Shown here piece after piece: positions 19,128 through 27,096 of a DNA stretch of 64,000 nucleotides. The notes beneath the pieces are model-generated. The model searched no databases. It saw nothing but the letters and a program-made list of their open reading frames with translations, and had not been told where the DNA came from. Position 1 is the stretch's first letter. The number at the start of each line of letters is the position of its first letter. Both the position numbers and the translations under genes were made by a program. Origin of the DNA: Variovorax sp. (GTDB taxonomy: Bacteria > Pseudomonadota > Gammaproteobacteria > Burkholderiales > Burkholderiaceae_C); NCBI GenBank assembly GCA_025352265.1, contig JANXTS010000046.1:1-64000 (forward strand). Reading direction: 5' to 3'.

Positions 19128-19703
19128 GTGACCAGCCCGACACCGCCGCCCGCAGAGCCAAAGCAGCCTTCACCGCAGAGCGCCGCCAAGAAACCGGCGT
19201 CGACGTTCCGAACGGCCCTGCGCGGGCTGCTGACTGCCATTCTCGTGCCGGTGCTGCTCTTTGAAGAATGGGGTTGGATACCGCTTGCCAACTTGGTCGG
19301 CCGCCTGGCGCGCCTTCCTCTTTGGGCACGCCTGGAAGACAAGGTGCGCGAACTGCCGCCGTGGGGCGCGCTGCTCGCGTTTTTCATACCGGTGCTGGTG
19401 TTGCTGCCCGTGAAGGTCCTGGCGCTGTACCTCTTTAGCGGAGGCCACGCGGCGACCGGGTTCGCGGTGCTGATCGGCGCCAAACTTATCGGTACCGCCA
19501 TCGTCGCGCGCATCTTTCAGCTGGTCGAAACGTCGCTCATGCGCATTCCGCTTTTTGCGCGCTGGTACCCGCGCTGGAAGGCGTGGAAGAACCGCGTGCT
19601 GCTCGCCGTGCGCACGAGCGCGCCTTGGCGGGCCATTCATGCGTTTGAGGAGGCGACCCGCCGACGCTCGCGTCATCTCTGGCGCCGCTTCTGGCGCCCT
19701 TGA
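19128..19703 (+). CDS. Small membrane protein with two transmembrane segments, unknown function
   Basis: 191 residues starting on GTG. A proline-rich N-terminus is followed by a hydrophobic stretch (LLTAILVPVLLFEEWGW), a middle helix ending EDKVRELPPW, two clear membrane helices (ALLAFFIPVLVLLPVKVLALYLF and AATGFAVLIGAKLIGTAIVARIF) and a very basic C-terminus (WRAIHAFEEATRRRSRHLWRRFWRP). I do not recognise a named family; similar proteins appear in Burkholderiales as hypothetical. The ribosome-binding site is poor, so the exact start is uncertain. It diverges from tex. Confidence 0.7.
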   Translation: MTSPTPPPAEPKQPSPQSAAKKPASTFRTALRGLLTAILVPVLLFEEWGWIPLANLVGRLARLPLWARLEDKVRELPPWGALLAFFIPVLVLLPVKVLALYLFSGGHAATGFAVLIGAKLIGTAIVARIFQLVETSLMRIPLFARWYPRWKAWKNRVLLAVRTSAPWRAIHAFEEATRRRSRHLWRRFWRP

Positions 19704-19720
19704 AACGCAGTCGTCGGCGG

Positions 19721-19753
19721 CGAGCAGGGCTATGTTCGACGGCGCCCTGCTCG
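19721..19753. terminator. Candidate bidirectional terminator hairpin
   Basis: A perfect 10-base inverted repeat, CGAGCAGGGC (19721-19730) and GCCCTGCTCG (19744-19753), with a 13-base loop. It sits between two convergent genes (ends at 19703 and 19759). No strong T-tract follows on either strand, so intrinsic termination would be weak. Confidence 0.5.
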
Positions 19754-19758
19754 TTGAC

Positions 19759-20352
19759 TCAGGAGTGACGAATTTCTGTGCCCAACACCTTCAAACACTC
19801 GCGAATAAAGGCGGCCAGCGCGGTCCAGCCCTTCGCCGACACCATCGTTCCATCGACGTAAGCGTCCGTCGGCGACAGATCGATGTAGGTGCCGCCAGCC
19901 AGGGTCACCTCAGGTTCACAGGCGCCCAGAGCTGCCACCTTCTTGCCGCGCACGACCCCGTCGACCGCGATCAAAATCTGCACGCCGTGGCAGATGGTGA
20001 AGATCGGCTTCTTCTGCTCATGAAAGTGCCGCACCATGGCCTGAATGCGCTTGTCTGTGCGGATGTACTCCGGACCGCGACCACCAGCCGCATAGACGGC
20101 GTGGTACTGGTCGAGTTGTTCCTGGGCCTCCGAGAACGTCTTGTTAATGGTGAAGTAATGACCCATTTTCTCGGTGTAGGTCTGATCTCCCTCGAAGTCG
20201 TGCAGCGACGTCTTGATCAAGTCGCCTGCTTTCTTGTCAGGGCAGACCACGTGAACGGTATGGCCCACGGCCTCCATTGCCTGCTGGAATACGAAGATTT
20301 CGTATTCCTCGGTGAATTCGCCAGTGAGCATCAGGATTTTTTTTCCGGGCAT
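19759..20352 (-). CDS. DJ-1/PfpI family protein
   Basis: 197 residues. The class I glutamine amidotransferase-like fold is shown by KKILMLTGEFTEEYE at the start, AAGGRGPEY and the nucleophile elbow TICHGVQ with its reactive Cys. Members include proteases, glyoxalases and chaperones, so the activity cannot be set. ATG 20352 was chosen since homology begins MPGKKIL; the open frame further upstream runs into the ABC gene. It lies 40 bases after the sugar-binding protein gene on the same strand and is probably the last gene of that operon. Confidence 0.85.
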   Translation of the reverse strand: MPGKKILMLTGEFTEEYEIFVFQQAMEAVGHTVHVVCPDKKAGDLIKTSLHDFEGDQTYTEKMGHYFTINKTFSEAQEQLDQYHAVYAAGGRGPEYIRTDKRIQAMVRHFHEQKKPIFTICHGVQILIAVDGVVRGKKVAALGACEPEVTLAGGTYIDLSPTDAYVDGTMVSAKGWTALAAFIRECLKVLGTEIRHS

Positions 20353-20392
20353 GGTGTCGATTCTTTCAGTTGATGATTGCTTTGTGGGGGAG

Positions 20393-21340
20393 TCAGAACG
20401 GCGAGTCCGGAAAGTAATATTCCTTGGCGTTTTGCTTGGTGATGAGTGGCGCATCCAGCTTCACTGCACCGCGCACGGGCGCTTGGGCTGCCAGATTGGC
20501 CACTGTCAGATAGATCGCCGTCTTGATCATCGAAGGTGGATATGGCGTCTCGACCGGCGTCACGGCGTCACCGTCCATTACCTTCTTGATGATCTCCTTC
20601 ATGCCGTTGCCGCCCAGGGCGTACTTGATTTCCTTGCGCCCAGACTGCTTGATGGCTTCCAACACACCGAGAAGCATGTCGTCGTCGTTAGCCCAGGCAG
20701 CGTTGATCTTCGGGTACTTGGCCAGATAGTCCTGCATCAGTTTGAATGCCTGGTCGCTGTTCCAGTTGGCATACTGAATGTCCAGCACCTTCAGCTCCGT
20801 GCCTTTAATGGCGTCCTGGAATCCTTTGATGCGTTCTTCGTCGATCACGGTCGGGATGCCGCGCAACACCACCAGATTGCCCTTGCCACCCAATTTGTCG
20901 ACCAGGAACTTAGCCGTGTTGCGCCCTACGGCGATGTTGTCGCCGGCCACGTACAGGTCCTGGATCGAAGGATCGTTCAGGCCACGATCGACGACGGTGA
21001 CAAAGGCTCCCTTGCTCTTGACCGACTTCACCGGGCCGGACAGCTCCTCCGAGCTGAATGGCAGGATCACCAACGCAGCCAGATTACGTCCAGCCGAAAG
21101 ATCCTCCAGTGCGCTGACCTGAGCCGATGCCGAGGGCGAGGTCTTCACGATCACCTCGATGCCAGGAAAGGCCTTGTTGATTTCCTTGGCCGCCGCCTGC
21201 GCGTGGTACACCACACCGGCAGTCCACCCATGGTCCGCCGCGGGGATCGACACTGCCACTGTCTTTTTCTGCGCGTGCGCCCCACCGGCGGCCAACAGCG
21301 CTCCGAGCGCCAGTCCTGCGATCCACTTTGTCTTGAACAT
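20393..21340 (-). CDS. Ribose-type ABC transporter substrate-binding protein
   Basis: 315 residues with a signal peptide (AGLALGALLAAGGAHA, cleavage before Gln24) directing it to the periplasm. The mature part is a type I periplasmic binding protein (peripla_BP_4) like RbsB: VAVSIPAADHGWTAG, DRGLNDPSIQDLYVAGDN, IDEERIKGFQDAIKG, AAWANDDDMLLGVLEAI. It delivers a sugar or polyol-like ligand to the permease encoded 75 bases upstream. The ligand cannot be read from the sequence. Confidence 0.9.
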   Translation of the reverse strand: MFKTKWIAGLALGALLAAGGAHAQKKTVAVSIPAADHGWTAGVVYHAQAAAKEINKAFPGIEVIVKTSPSASAQVSALEDLSAGRNLAALVILPFSSEELSGPVKSVKSKGAFVTVVDRGLNDPSIQDLYVAGDNIAVGRNTAKFLVDKLGGKGNLVVLRGIPTVIDEERIKGFQDAIKGTELKVLDIQYANWNSDQAFKLMQDYLAKYPKINAAWANDDDMLLGVLEAIKQSGRKEIKYALGGNGMKEIIKKVMDGDAVTPVETPYPPSMIKTAIYLTVANLAAQAPVRGAVKLDAPLITKQNAKEYYFPDSPF

Positions 21341-21415
21341 GTTTGTCTCCGTCTATGTATAGGTTTGAAAACTGCATGGACCCCTGCATAGCTGCCTCGC
21401 GGGGTCCGAACGAGG

Positions 21416-22414
21416 CTATTTCGATTTGGAGAACCGCTGGATCAGCATCGCAATGATGATGATGGCGCCCTGCACCGCGCCAACCAAGTATTCGGAGACC
21501 AGATCCGACAGCACCATCAGGTTGGCGATGAGCTCGAGCACGACGGCGCCCGCCAGGGTGCCCCAGATGCGGCCTGTGCCGCCGCGCAGCACCGTGCCGC
21601 CAATGACCACGGCGGTGATCACTTGGAGTTCCCACAAAAGACCAGTGGTCGGCGTTGCCGCGCCCAGTCTCGGCACATAGCACATGGCCGCGACCGCCAC
21701 GCAGGCACCTTGAATCATGTAAGCGATGGCGCGCGTTTTGATCACCGATATGCCGGAGTAGCGAGCCACTTCTTCGTTGGCGCCCACGGCAGCACAGCGC
21801 CGGCCATATTTGGTCTTGTAGAGGATGAACGCACCGACAGCCGCGACCGCGAAAGCGATCACGATCGGGATTGGCACACCGGCGACCGTGCCGAAGTAGA
21901 CGGGGCGATAGATGTCGCGCAGTGAACGGTCGATCGGAATGGTGCCGCCATCCGACAGATAGGTGATCAGGGCGCGAAAGATACCCATGGTGCCCAGCGT
22001 TGCGATGAAGGCCTCGATCTTGCCGACGGTGACGATCAGTCCATTGACAAGGCCGCAGACCAGGCCGACCAGCAGTGCGACTGCCATTCCGGCCGGAATG
22101 GCCCAGCCGCCGTAGCTCGAGGCCAGGCCGTTCATGCACATGATCATGACGCCGGTGATGAAGGCGGCCATCGAACCGACCGACAGATCCAGCCCGCCCG
22201 AAGAAATCACGAAAGTCGCACCCACTGCGATGATGGCGATGAAGGCGCTGCGTGCGACCACGTTGCCGAGGTTGGTCGCAGAAAGGAAGTCAGGATTGAT
22301 CAGATAACCAATGACCAGCAATGCTGCGAGTGCGAGAAATGGTCCAGCATCGGTCCAGCTGATTGCGAACTCCCGGTCACGTGGAATCGGAAGGGTGTGC
22401 GGAATGGCACTCAT
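21416..22414 (-). CDS. Ribose-type ABC transporter permease
   Basis: 332 residues, strongly hydrophobic with about eight to ten membrane helices. The family signatures ATFVISSGGLDLSVGSM, VNGLIVTVGKIEAFIATLGTM and GAVVLELIANLMVL identify the BPD_transp_2 permeases (RbsC-like), which form the inner-membrane channel. Its ATG overlaps the ATPase stop (ATGA at 22411-22414), showing translational coupling. Confidence 0.92.
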   Translation of the reverse strand: MSAIPHTLPIPRDREFAISWTDAGPFLALAALLVIGYLINPDFLSATNLGNVVARSAFIAIIAVGATFVISSGGLDLSVGSMAAFITGVMIMCMNGLASSYGGWAIPAGMAVALLVGLVCGLVNGLIVTVGKIEAFIATLGTMGIFRALITYLSDGGTIPIDRSLRDIYRPVYFGTVAGVPIPIVIAFAVAAVGAFILYKTKYGRRCAAVGANEEVARYSGISVIKTRAIAYMIQGACVAVAAMCYVPRLGAATPTTGLLWELQVITAVVIGGTVLRGGTGRIWGTLAGAVVLELIANLMVLSDLVSEYLVGAVQGAIIIIAMLIQRFSKSK

Positions 22415-23988
22415 CGTGTTGTCTCCTCGGGAACCTGGATGTCGCTGGTGGCCAGCAACGCGATATTTTTTTCAGTCATCTGTTCGCCTGTGACTTCTCC
22501 GCTGATGCGGCCTTGCCGCATGACCAGGATGCGGTCGCACAGGCCGATGAGTTCCTGCATCTCCGACGAAATCACAATGCAGGCTTTGCCCGTGGCCACC
22601 AGCTGCTGGATGAAGGCATAGATCTGCGCCTTGTTGGCAATATCGATGCCGCGGGTGGGCTCATCGATGATGACCACTGAAGGATCTGTCAGAAGGACCT
22701 TGGCGAGCAGAAGCTTTTGCTGGTTGCCGCCTGACAGCTGGCCCGCGCGCAAGCGTGCACTCTTGACCCGAATGTCATAGTCCCGAATGCTCCGTTCCAA
22801 TGCCTGCCCTTCCTGGCGCCTGCGCAGCCAGGGTCCTGGGTACAACCTGCGAAGGGCCGACAACGTCAAGTTGGGCGCCAGCCGTTCCTGCAACAGCAGT
22901 CCCTTGCCTTTGCGGTCTTCGGTCAGATAGCCGATCCCGGCATCGATCGCATCGCTCTGCGAGCGCAGACGCAGTGGCTTGCCCATCAGCTCGACGGTTG
23001 CAGTCGCAGCGCGCAAGCCGACGATGCCTTCGAACAATTCGGTGCGACCTGCGCCGATCATTCCGGCAAAGCCGAGGATCTCTCCCTTGTGGACCGTGAA
23101 GGAAACGTCCTTGACCCGTCCTGGCACATCGGCGTTGCGCACCGCCAGCATTGCCTCGCCGCGCGGCTGGACGGTCTTGGGCGGATACAGCGCATTCAGC
23201 TCACGTCCCACCATCAGGTGCGCCATGTCCATCTGGCTGAGCATGTGACCCAGATGTGTGCCGACCACGCAGCCGTCACGCAGCACCGTCAGCTTGTCGG
23301 CCAGGCGCTGCACCTCGTCGAGTCGATGACTGATATAGAGCACAGCAACGCCTTTTGCCTTCAGCCCGAAGATAATTTTCATCAGCCGCTCGACCTCGTC
23401 GCCGGTCAACACTGCGGTCGGTTCGTCAAATATCACCAGCCGGTGCTCGTCGAGCAAGGCACGGGCAATCTGCACCAGTTGGCGCTCCGCCAGTGGCACG
23501 TCGCGCACAAGGGCGTTGGGCGATACATGACAGCCGAGCTCCTCCAGCTTCTCGGAGGCCACGCGGCGCATGGTGCGGTCGTCCACCATGCCCATGCGCC
23601 CGAGCTCGCGGCCGAGAAACAGGTTCTGCGCCACGGACAATCCCTCGGCTAACAGAATTTCCTGGTGCACTAGCACGACACCCGCTTGTTGCGCCTGATT
23701 GGGCGTGGCGAATTGCGTGGCTTTGCCGTCGAGAACCAGCGTACCGGCACTGGGGTTGAGGTACCCCGACAACAGACGCATCAAGGTCGATTTTCCGGCG
23801 CCGTTCTCACCAATGACAGCGTGGATCTCGCCAGCGACGATGTCCAGCGCCACGTCCGAAAGCACCGTGACCGGACCGAATCGCATGCTCAATTTGTCCG
23901 CGCGCATTAGCGCCGGAGTACCAAACTGTTTGCCCGCCTCGCATGGCGTGGCGCGCAATGACTCCAGGCCCTGGGTCTGCAGCAACAT
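22411..23988 (-). CDS. Ribose-type ABC transporter ATPase (two nucleotide-binding domains)
   Basis: About 525 residues with two fused ABC domains, as in RbsA. Domain 1 has Walker A GENGAGKST and signature LAERQLVQIARAL with Walker B LVIFDEPTA; domain 2 has a degenerate P-loop GMIGAGRTE, signature LSGGNQQKLLLAK and VVIIDEPTRGID, the usual asymmetric pattern. The start is uncertain: GTG 23997 directly follows the regulator's stop, ATG 23988 is next, and an ATG at 23907 would also keep both domains. It powers the permease and is co-transcribed with the GntR gene. Confidence 0.9.
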   Translation of the reverse strand: MLLQTQGLESLRATPCEAGKQFGTPALMRADKLSMRFGPVTVLSDVALDIVAGEIHAVIGENGAGKSTLMRLLSGYLNPSAGTLVLDGKATQFATPNQAQQAGVVLVHQEILLAEGLSVAQNLFLGRELGRMGMVDDRTMRRVASEKLEELGCHVSPNALVRDVPLAERQLVQIARALLDEHRLVIFDEPTAVLTGDEVERLMKIIFGLKAKGVAVLYISHRLDEVQRLADKLTVLRDGCVVGTHLGHMLSQMDMAHLMVGRELNALYPPKTVQPRGEAMLAVRNADVPGRVKDVSFTVHKGEILGFAGMIGAGRTELFEGIVGLRAATATVELMGKPLRLRSQSDAIDAGIGYLTEDRKGKGLLLQERLAPNLTLSALRRLYPGPWLRRRQEGQALERSIRDYDIRVKSARLRAGQLSGGNQQKLLLAKVLLTDPSVVIIDEPTRGIDIANKAQIYAFIQQLVATGKACIVISSEMQELIGLCDRILVMRQGRISGEVTGEQMTEKNIALLATSDIQVPEETTR

Positions 23989-23997
23989 GCCGGGCAC

Positions 23998-24666
23998 TCA
24001 GTCGAACGCCGGGAGAAGCCGGTCGCGGGAATGCTCGATGTGCGCACGCATGGCAGCTGCGGCGGCATCCGAGTTGCCTGCCGCAAAGGCATCCATCAGT
24101 GCCTGATGCTCGTCGAGTGCTTCTTCGGTGACACGTCGGTGGAACATCAGTCGAAAGATATGGAAGTGCGTGTGCTGGAAGGCCAGCGTCTCCCTGATGA
24201 GTTCGTTCCCTGCAAACTGCATGATGCTGTCGTGGAAAGCCCCGTCCTGTCGGGCGAAGTTCGAGTAGCGCAGTTGCTCGTCGCTGGCATCACCCCGGGA
24301 CATCCCGCCGGCCGCTTCACGCAGGGTGGCCAGCTTGCTTGGGTCCATTTCGGCAGCCGCTTTGGCTGCGGCATGAGGCTCGAGTTGCAGCCGCAATTCA
24401 TACAGTTCGTCGAAACGACGTCGCGTGATTTGCGGGGCTGCGCGGTAACCGACCAGGTGCTGCTTGAGGACGAGGCCTTCGCCCTCGAGACGCCCGAGGG
24501 CCTCGCGAATTGGCGTGTGGGATACGTTGAATTCCTTGACCAGGCTGTCCACTGTGATGCGCGACCCTGGGGCGATCTTCAACGCCATGAGCTGATTGAA
24601 GATCGCTTCGTAGACGTCGCCCGACAGGCTGCCGGCGCGCTGGATCGTGGTGCTGTCTGGCGTCAT
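23998..24666 (-). CDS. GntR family transcriptional regulator (FCD subgroup)
   Basis: 222 residues. The N-terminal winged helix (VDSLVKEFNVSHTPIREALGRLEGEGLV) is followed by an FCD helical effector domain (ELYELRLQLEPHAA, FHDSIMQFAGNELI, EHQALMDAFAAGNSDAAAAAMRAHIEHSRDRLLP) whose Asp/His residues usually bind a metal and a carboxylate ligand. ATG 24666 was chosen because the preceding 27 residues of the open frame are not family-like. It heads the ABC operon and diverges from the dehydrogenase operon, so it probably regulates both through the palindrome at 24761-24782. Confidence 0.9.
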   Translation of the reverse strand: MTPDSTTIQRAGSLSGDVYEAIFNQLMALKIAPGSRITVDSLVKEFNVSHTPIREALGRLEGEGLVLKQHLVGYRAAPQITRRRFDELYELRLQLEPHAAAKAAAEMDPSKLATLREAAGGMSRGDASDEQLRYSNFARQDGAFHDSIMQFAGNELIRETLAFQHTHFHIFRLMFHRRVTEEALDEHQALMDAFAAGNSDAAAAAMRAHIEHSRDRLLPAFD

Positions 24667-24748
24667 CTTTTCGTAGTGCAAAGATTCGAAGTTTCGATTG
24701 GAGGGTGTGTGCGTCGCATGTGACTTTCGGTGGTCACAGCCTAACAAG

Positions 24749-24785
24749 TACGATACTATATCCTATACGATCCGATATAGGAAGG
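24749..24785. promoter_or_regulatory. Candidate GntR operator in the divergent promoter region
   Basis: TCCTATA (24761-24767) and TATAGGA (24776-24782) form a perfect 7-base inverted repeat with an 8-base spacer. TACGAT occurs just before and within it (from 24749 and 24765), giving an additional direct repeat. The site ends a few bases before the ribosome-binding site GGAAGG (24780-24785) of the GTG start at 24792, so bound repressor would block the dehydrogenase operon. Confidence 0.5.
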
Positions 24786-24791
24786 TAGTTT

Positions 24792-25853
24792 GTGCAAATT
24801 TCAAATTGGGGTTCGCTTGCACTCGTCAGGAGCTTGCTCGCCCAACGCGGGACCCCTGAGCGCTACGCCGCCTTGCAAGCCGACGTTCTGGTAGAGGCCG
24901 AACTGAAGGGTCATCCCTCGCATGGGTTGCAGCGCCTGCCTCGTCTTCTTGCACGCATGGATCGTGGCCTTTTGAACCCCTCTGCGTCCGGTCAAAGTCA
25001 CTGGCGTTCCGATGCAGTGCTGGTGGTTGAAGGAGAACAGGGGCTGGGCCCTGTCGTGGCGATGCAAGCTCTGCATCAACTCCACCAACGCGCTGCTTCC
25101 ACCGGTATCGCCCTCGCCGCCATCCGCAACAGCAACCACCTGGGCATGCTGGCCTGGTACGTAGAGCACATTGCTGCGCGAGGATGCATCGGCATTGTTT
25201 TCTCATCCAGTGAGGCGCTGGTCCATCCGCACGGCGGCACACGTGCATTCCTGGGTACCAACCCCTTTGCGATCGCGGTACCCACCGCTGGCCGCCCTCT
25301 GGTGCTGGACGCGTCCACAAGCATGGTGTCGATGGGAAAGATCCATCATTACGCGGCGAGCGGCCGGCCGCTGCCCGAGGGCTGGGCGCGCGACCGCGAA
25401 GGACATCCGACCACCGACGCTGCACGCGCCATGCACGGCGCCATTGCACCGTTCGGTGGCGCCAAAGGTTATGGGCTCGGGATAGCGATCGAACTTTTGA
25501 TTGCCGCACTCGCCGGTTCGGCCTTGGCGCCAAACGTGCGCGGCACGCTCGACGCCGACGCTCTTTGCAACAAGGGCGATGTGCTCGTCGTCATCGACGC
25601 GGCTTCGGCCCCAGACGTTTCACAGCAGCTTTCCGCCTACCTCGACACGGTCCGAGACTCGCCCTCTTCCGAGCCCGACTGTCCGGTGCGGGTGCCAGGC
25701 GACGGCGCTGCGCAGCGGCGCACGCATTCGCTGAAGAGTGGTTTCGACATCGCGCCGCAGTTGTGGGCCGAGCTCCAGTCGCTCGACCTCCAGACACCGT
25801 CTTCGCCGTCTTCTTTCACCCCCGCATCCATCCTTGAAGGACAAAAACAATGA
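24792..25853 (+). CDS. LDH2-family (malate/lactate/sulfolactate) dehydrogenase
   Basis: 353 residues starting on GTG with GGAAGG seven bases upstream. Family signatures are EAELKGHPSHGLQRLP, AIRNSNHLGMLAWYVEHIA, LGTNPFAIAVP, LVLDASTSMVSMGKI and APFGGAKGYGLGIAIELL. The group (Ldh_2) comprises NAD(P)-dependent dehydrogenases of 2-hydroxy acids such as malate, sulfolactate and ureidoglycolate. It opens a three-gene operon with an iron alcohol dehydrogenase and an aldehyde dehydrogenase, divergent from a sugar-type importer, so the pathway likely carries an imported hydroxylated compound. The exact substrate is open. Confidence 0.88.
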   Translation: MQISNWGSLALVRSLLAQRGTPERYAALQADVLVEAELKGHPSHGLQRLPRLLARMDRGLLNPSASGQSHWRSDAVLVVEGEQGLGPVVAMQALHQLHQRAASTGIALAAIRNSNHLGMLAWYVEHIAARGCIGIVFSSSEALVHPHGGTRAFLGTNPFAIAVPTAGRPLVLDASTSMVSMGKIHHYAASGRPLPEGWARDREGHPTTDAARAMHGAIAPFGGAKGYGLGIAIELLIAALAGSALAPNVRGTLDADALCNKGDVLVVIDAASAPDVSQQLSAYLDTVRDSPSSEPDCPVRVPGDGAAQRRTHSLKSGFDIAPQLWAELQSLDLQTPSSPSSFTPASILEGQKQ

Positions 25854-27073
25854 CACTCTTCGCCGCGCTCAGACTCCCTCGTGAAATCCTTTTTGGCAAA
25901 GGCCAGCGCCACGCGTTGCCCGCAGTCGCCAGACGCTTTGGCCAACGCGCACTGATTTGCACCGACAGCCGTCTCGCATCAACGCCTGTGTTCGCGGAAA
26001 TGCTCGCCGCGCTGAGGTCCGCTTCGATCGAGGTGCTGGTGCACGACGGCGTCTTGCCGGATGTGCCACGTGACAGCGTGGCGCTCTGCGTGGATGCGGT
26101 GCGGTCCTTTCAGCCGCAGATGGTCATCGGCATAGGTGGCGGCAGCTGCCTGGACATGGCCAAGTGCGTCTCGCTGCTGCTCACTCATGGCGGCACGCTT
26201 GCGGACTATTACGGTGAGTTCAAGGTGCCTGGCCCAGTCCTTCCCATCATTGCGGTACCGACCACGGCAGGCACGGGCTCAGAGGTCACTCCGGTGGCGG
26301 TGGTCAGCGACACGGATCGCACACTGAAGATCGGGGCGTCGAGTCCCTATCTCATACCAAGCGTCGCGATATGCGATCCCGAATTGACGATGACCTGCCC
26401 GTCGGCCCTCACCGCGATCGCCGGAGCCGACGCCATGACGCATGCGATCGAGGCTTTTACCGCAGCACGCAAACCGCCGAACCATGAACTGGCTCAGCAA
26501 AATGTGTTCATCGGCAAAGGCGCACTCAGCGATCAATTTGCCCTTTACGCGATCCAGCTCCTGGGGCGCAGCCTGGAAAAAGCCGTGGCCGATGGTTCGA
26601 ACGAAGACGCGCGTGCTGACGTGATGATGGGTGCGCTCGCGGCCGGCTGTGCATTCGGCACCGCCGGCACGGCTGCAGCGCATGCAGTGCAGTACCCGGC
26701 GGGCGCCCTGACCGACACCGCGCATGGCATGGGCGTCGCGACCATGTTGCCCTACGTGATGAGCTACAACCGGTCGGTCTCGGGCGCAGATTTCGCCGAG
26801 GTGGGCGAGGCGTTGGGCTTGCCAGCCACCGGCAGCATCGATGACCGGGCCGATGCTGCCATCCGTGAGGTGAGCCGGATCTTCGCGGCCATCGGCATCA
26901 CGCCCACGCTCGCCGCGCTCGGACTGGCGCGTGACCAGATCGACTGGACATGCGAACAGGCCGTCGGCATCCAGCGCCTCATCAAGAACAATCCTCGCGC
27001 CATCGACCTGGCCGGCATGCGACAGCTCGTGCAGGCAGCCTTCGACGGCGATCTGGCTGCGGCCGCACGCTGA
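25850..27073 (+). CDS. Iron-containing alcohol dehydrogenase (second copy)
   Basis: 407 residues. Cofactor motif GIGGGSCLDMAK, signature VPTTAGTGSEVTPV, and metal ligands in AGADAMTHAIEAF and AAAHAVQYPAG...DTAHGMG are visible. Its ATG overlaps the stop of the LDH2-family gene (ATGA), showing coupling. It differs clearly from the iron dehydrogenase at 12809 and is closer to the longer alcohol/maleylacetate reductase-like branch. Likely role: oxidation of an alcohol intermediate to an aldehyde that the next gene product oxidises to an acid. Confidence 0.9.
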   Translation: MTLFAALRLPREILFGKGQRHALPAVARRFGQRALICTDSRLASTPVFAEMLAALRSASIEVLVHDGVLPDVPRDSVALCVDAVRSFQPQMVIGIGGGSCLDMAKCVSLLLTHGGTLADYYGEFKVPGPVLPIIAVPTTAGTGSEVTPVAVVSDTDRTLKIGASSPYLIPSVAICDPELTMTCPSALTAIAGADAMTHAIEAFTAARKPPNHELAQQNVFIGKGALSDQFALYAIQLLGRSLEKAVADGSNEDARADVMMGALAAGCAFGTAGTAAAHAVQYPAGALTDTAHGMGVATMLPYVMSYNRSVSGADFAEVGEALGLPATGSIDDRADAAIREVSRIFAAIGITPTLAALGLARDQIDWTCEQAVGIQRLIKNNPRAIDLAGMRQLVQAAFDGDLAAAAR

Positions 27074-27096
27074 TTCTTTTCTTCAGGACTCTTCCA

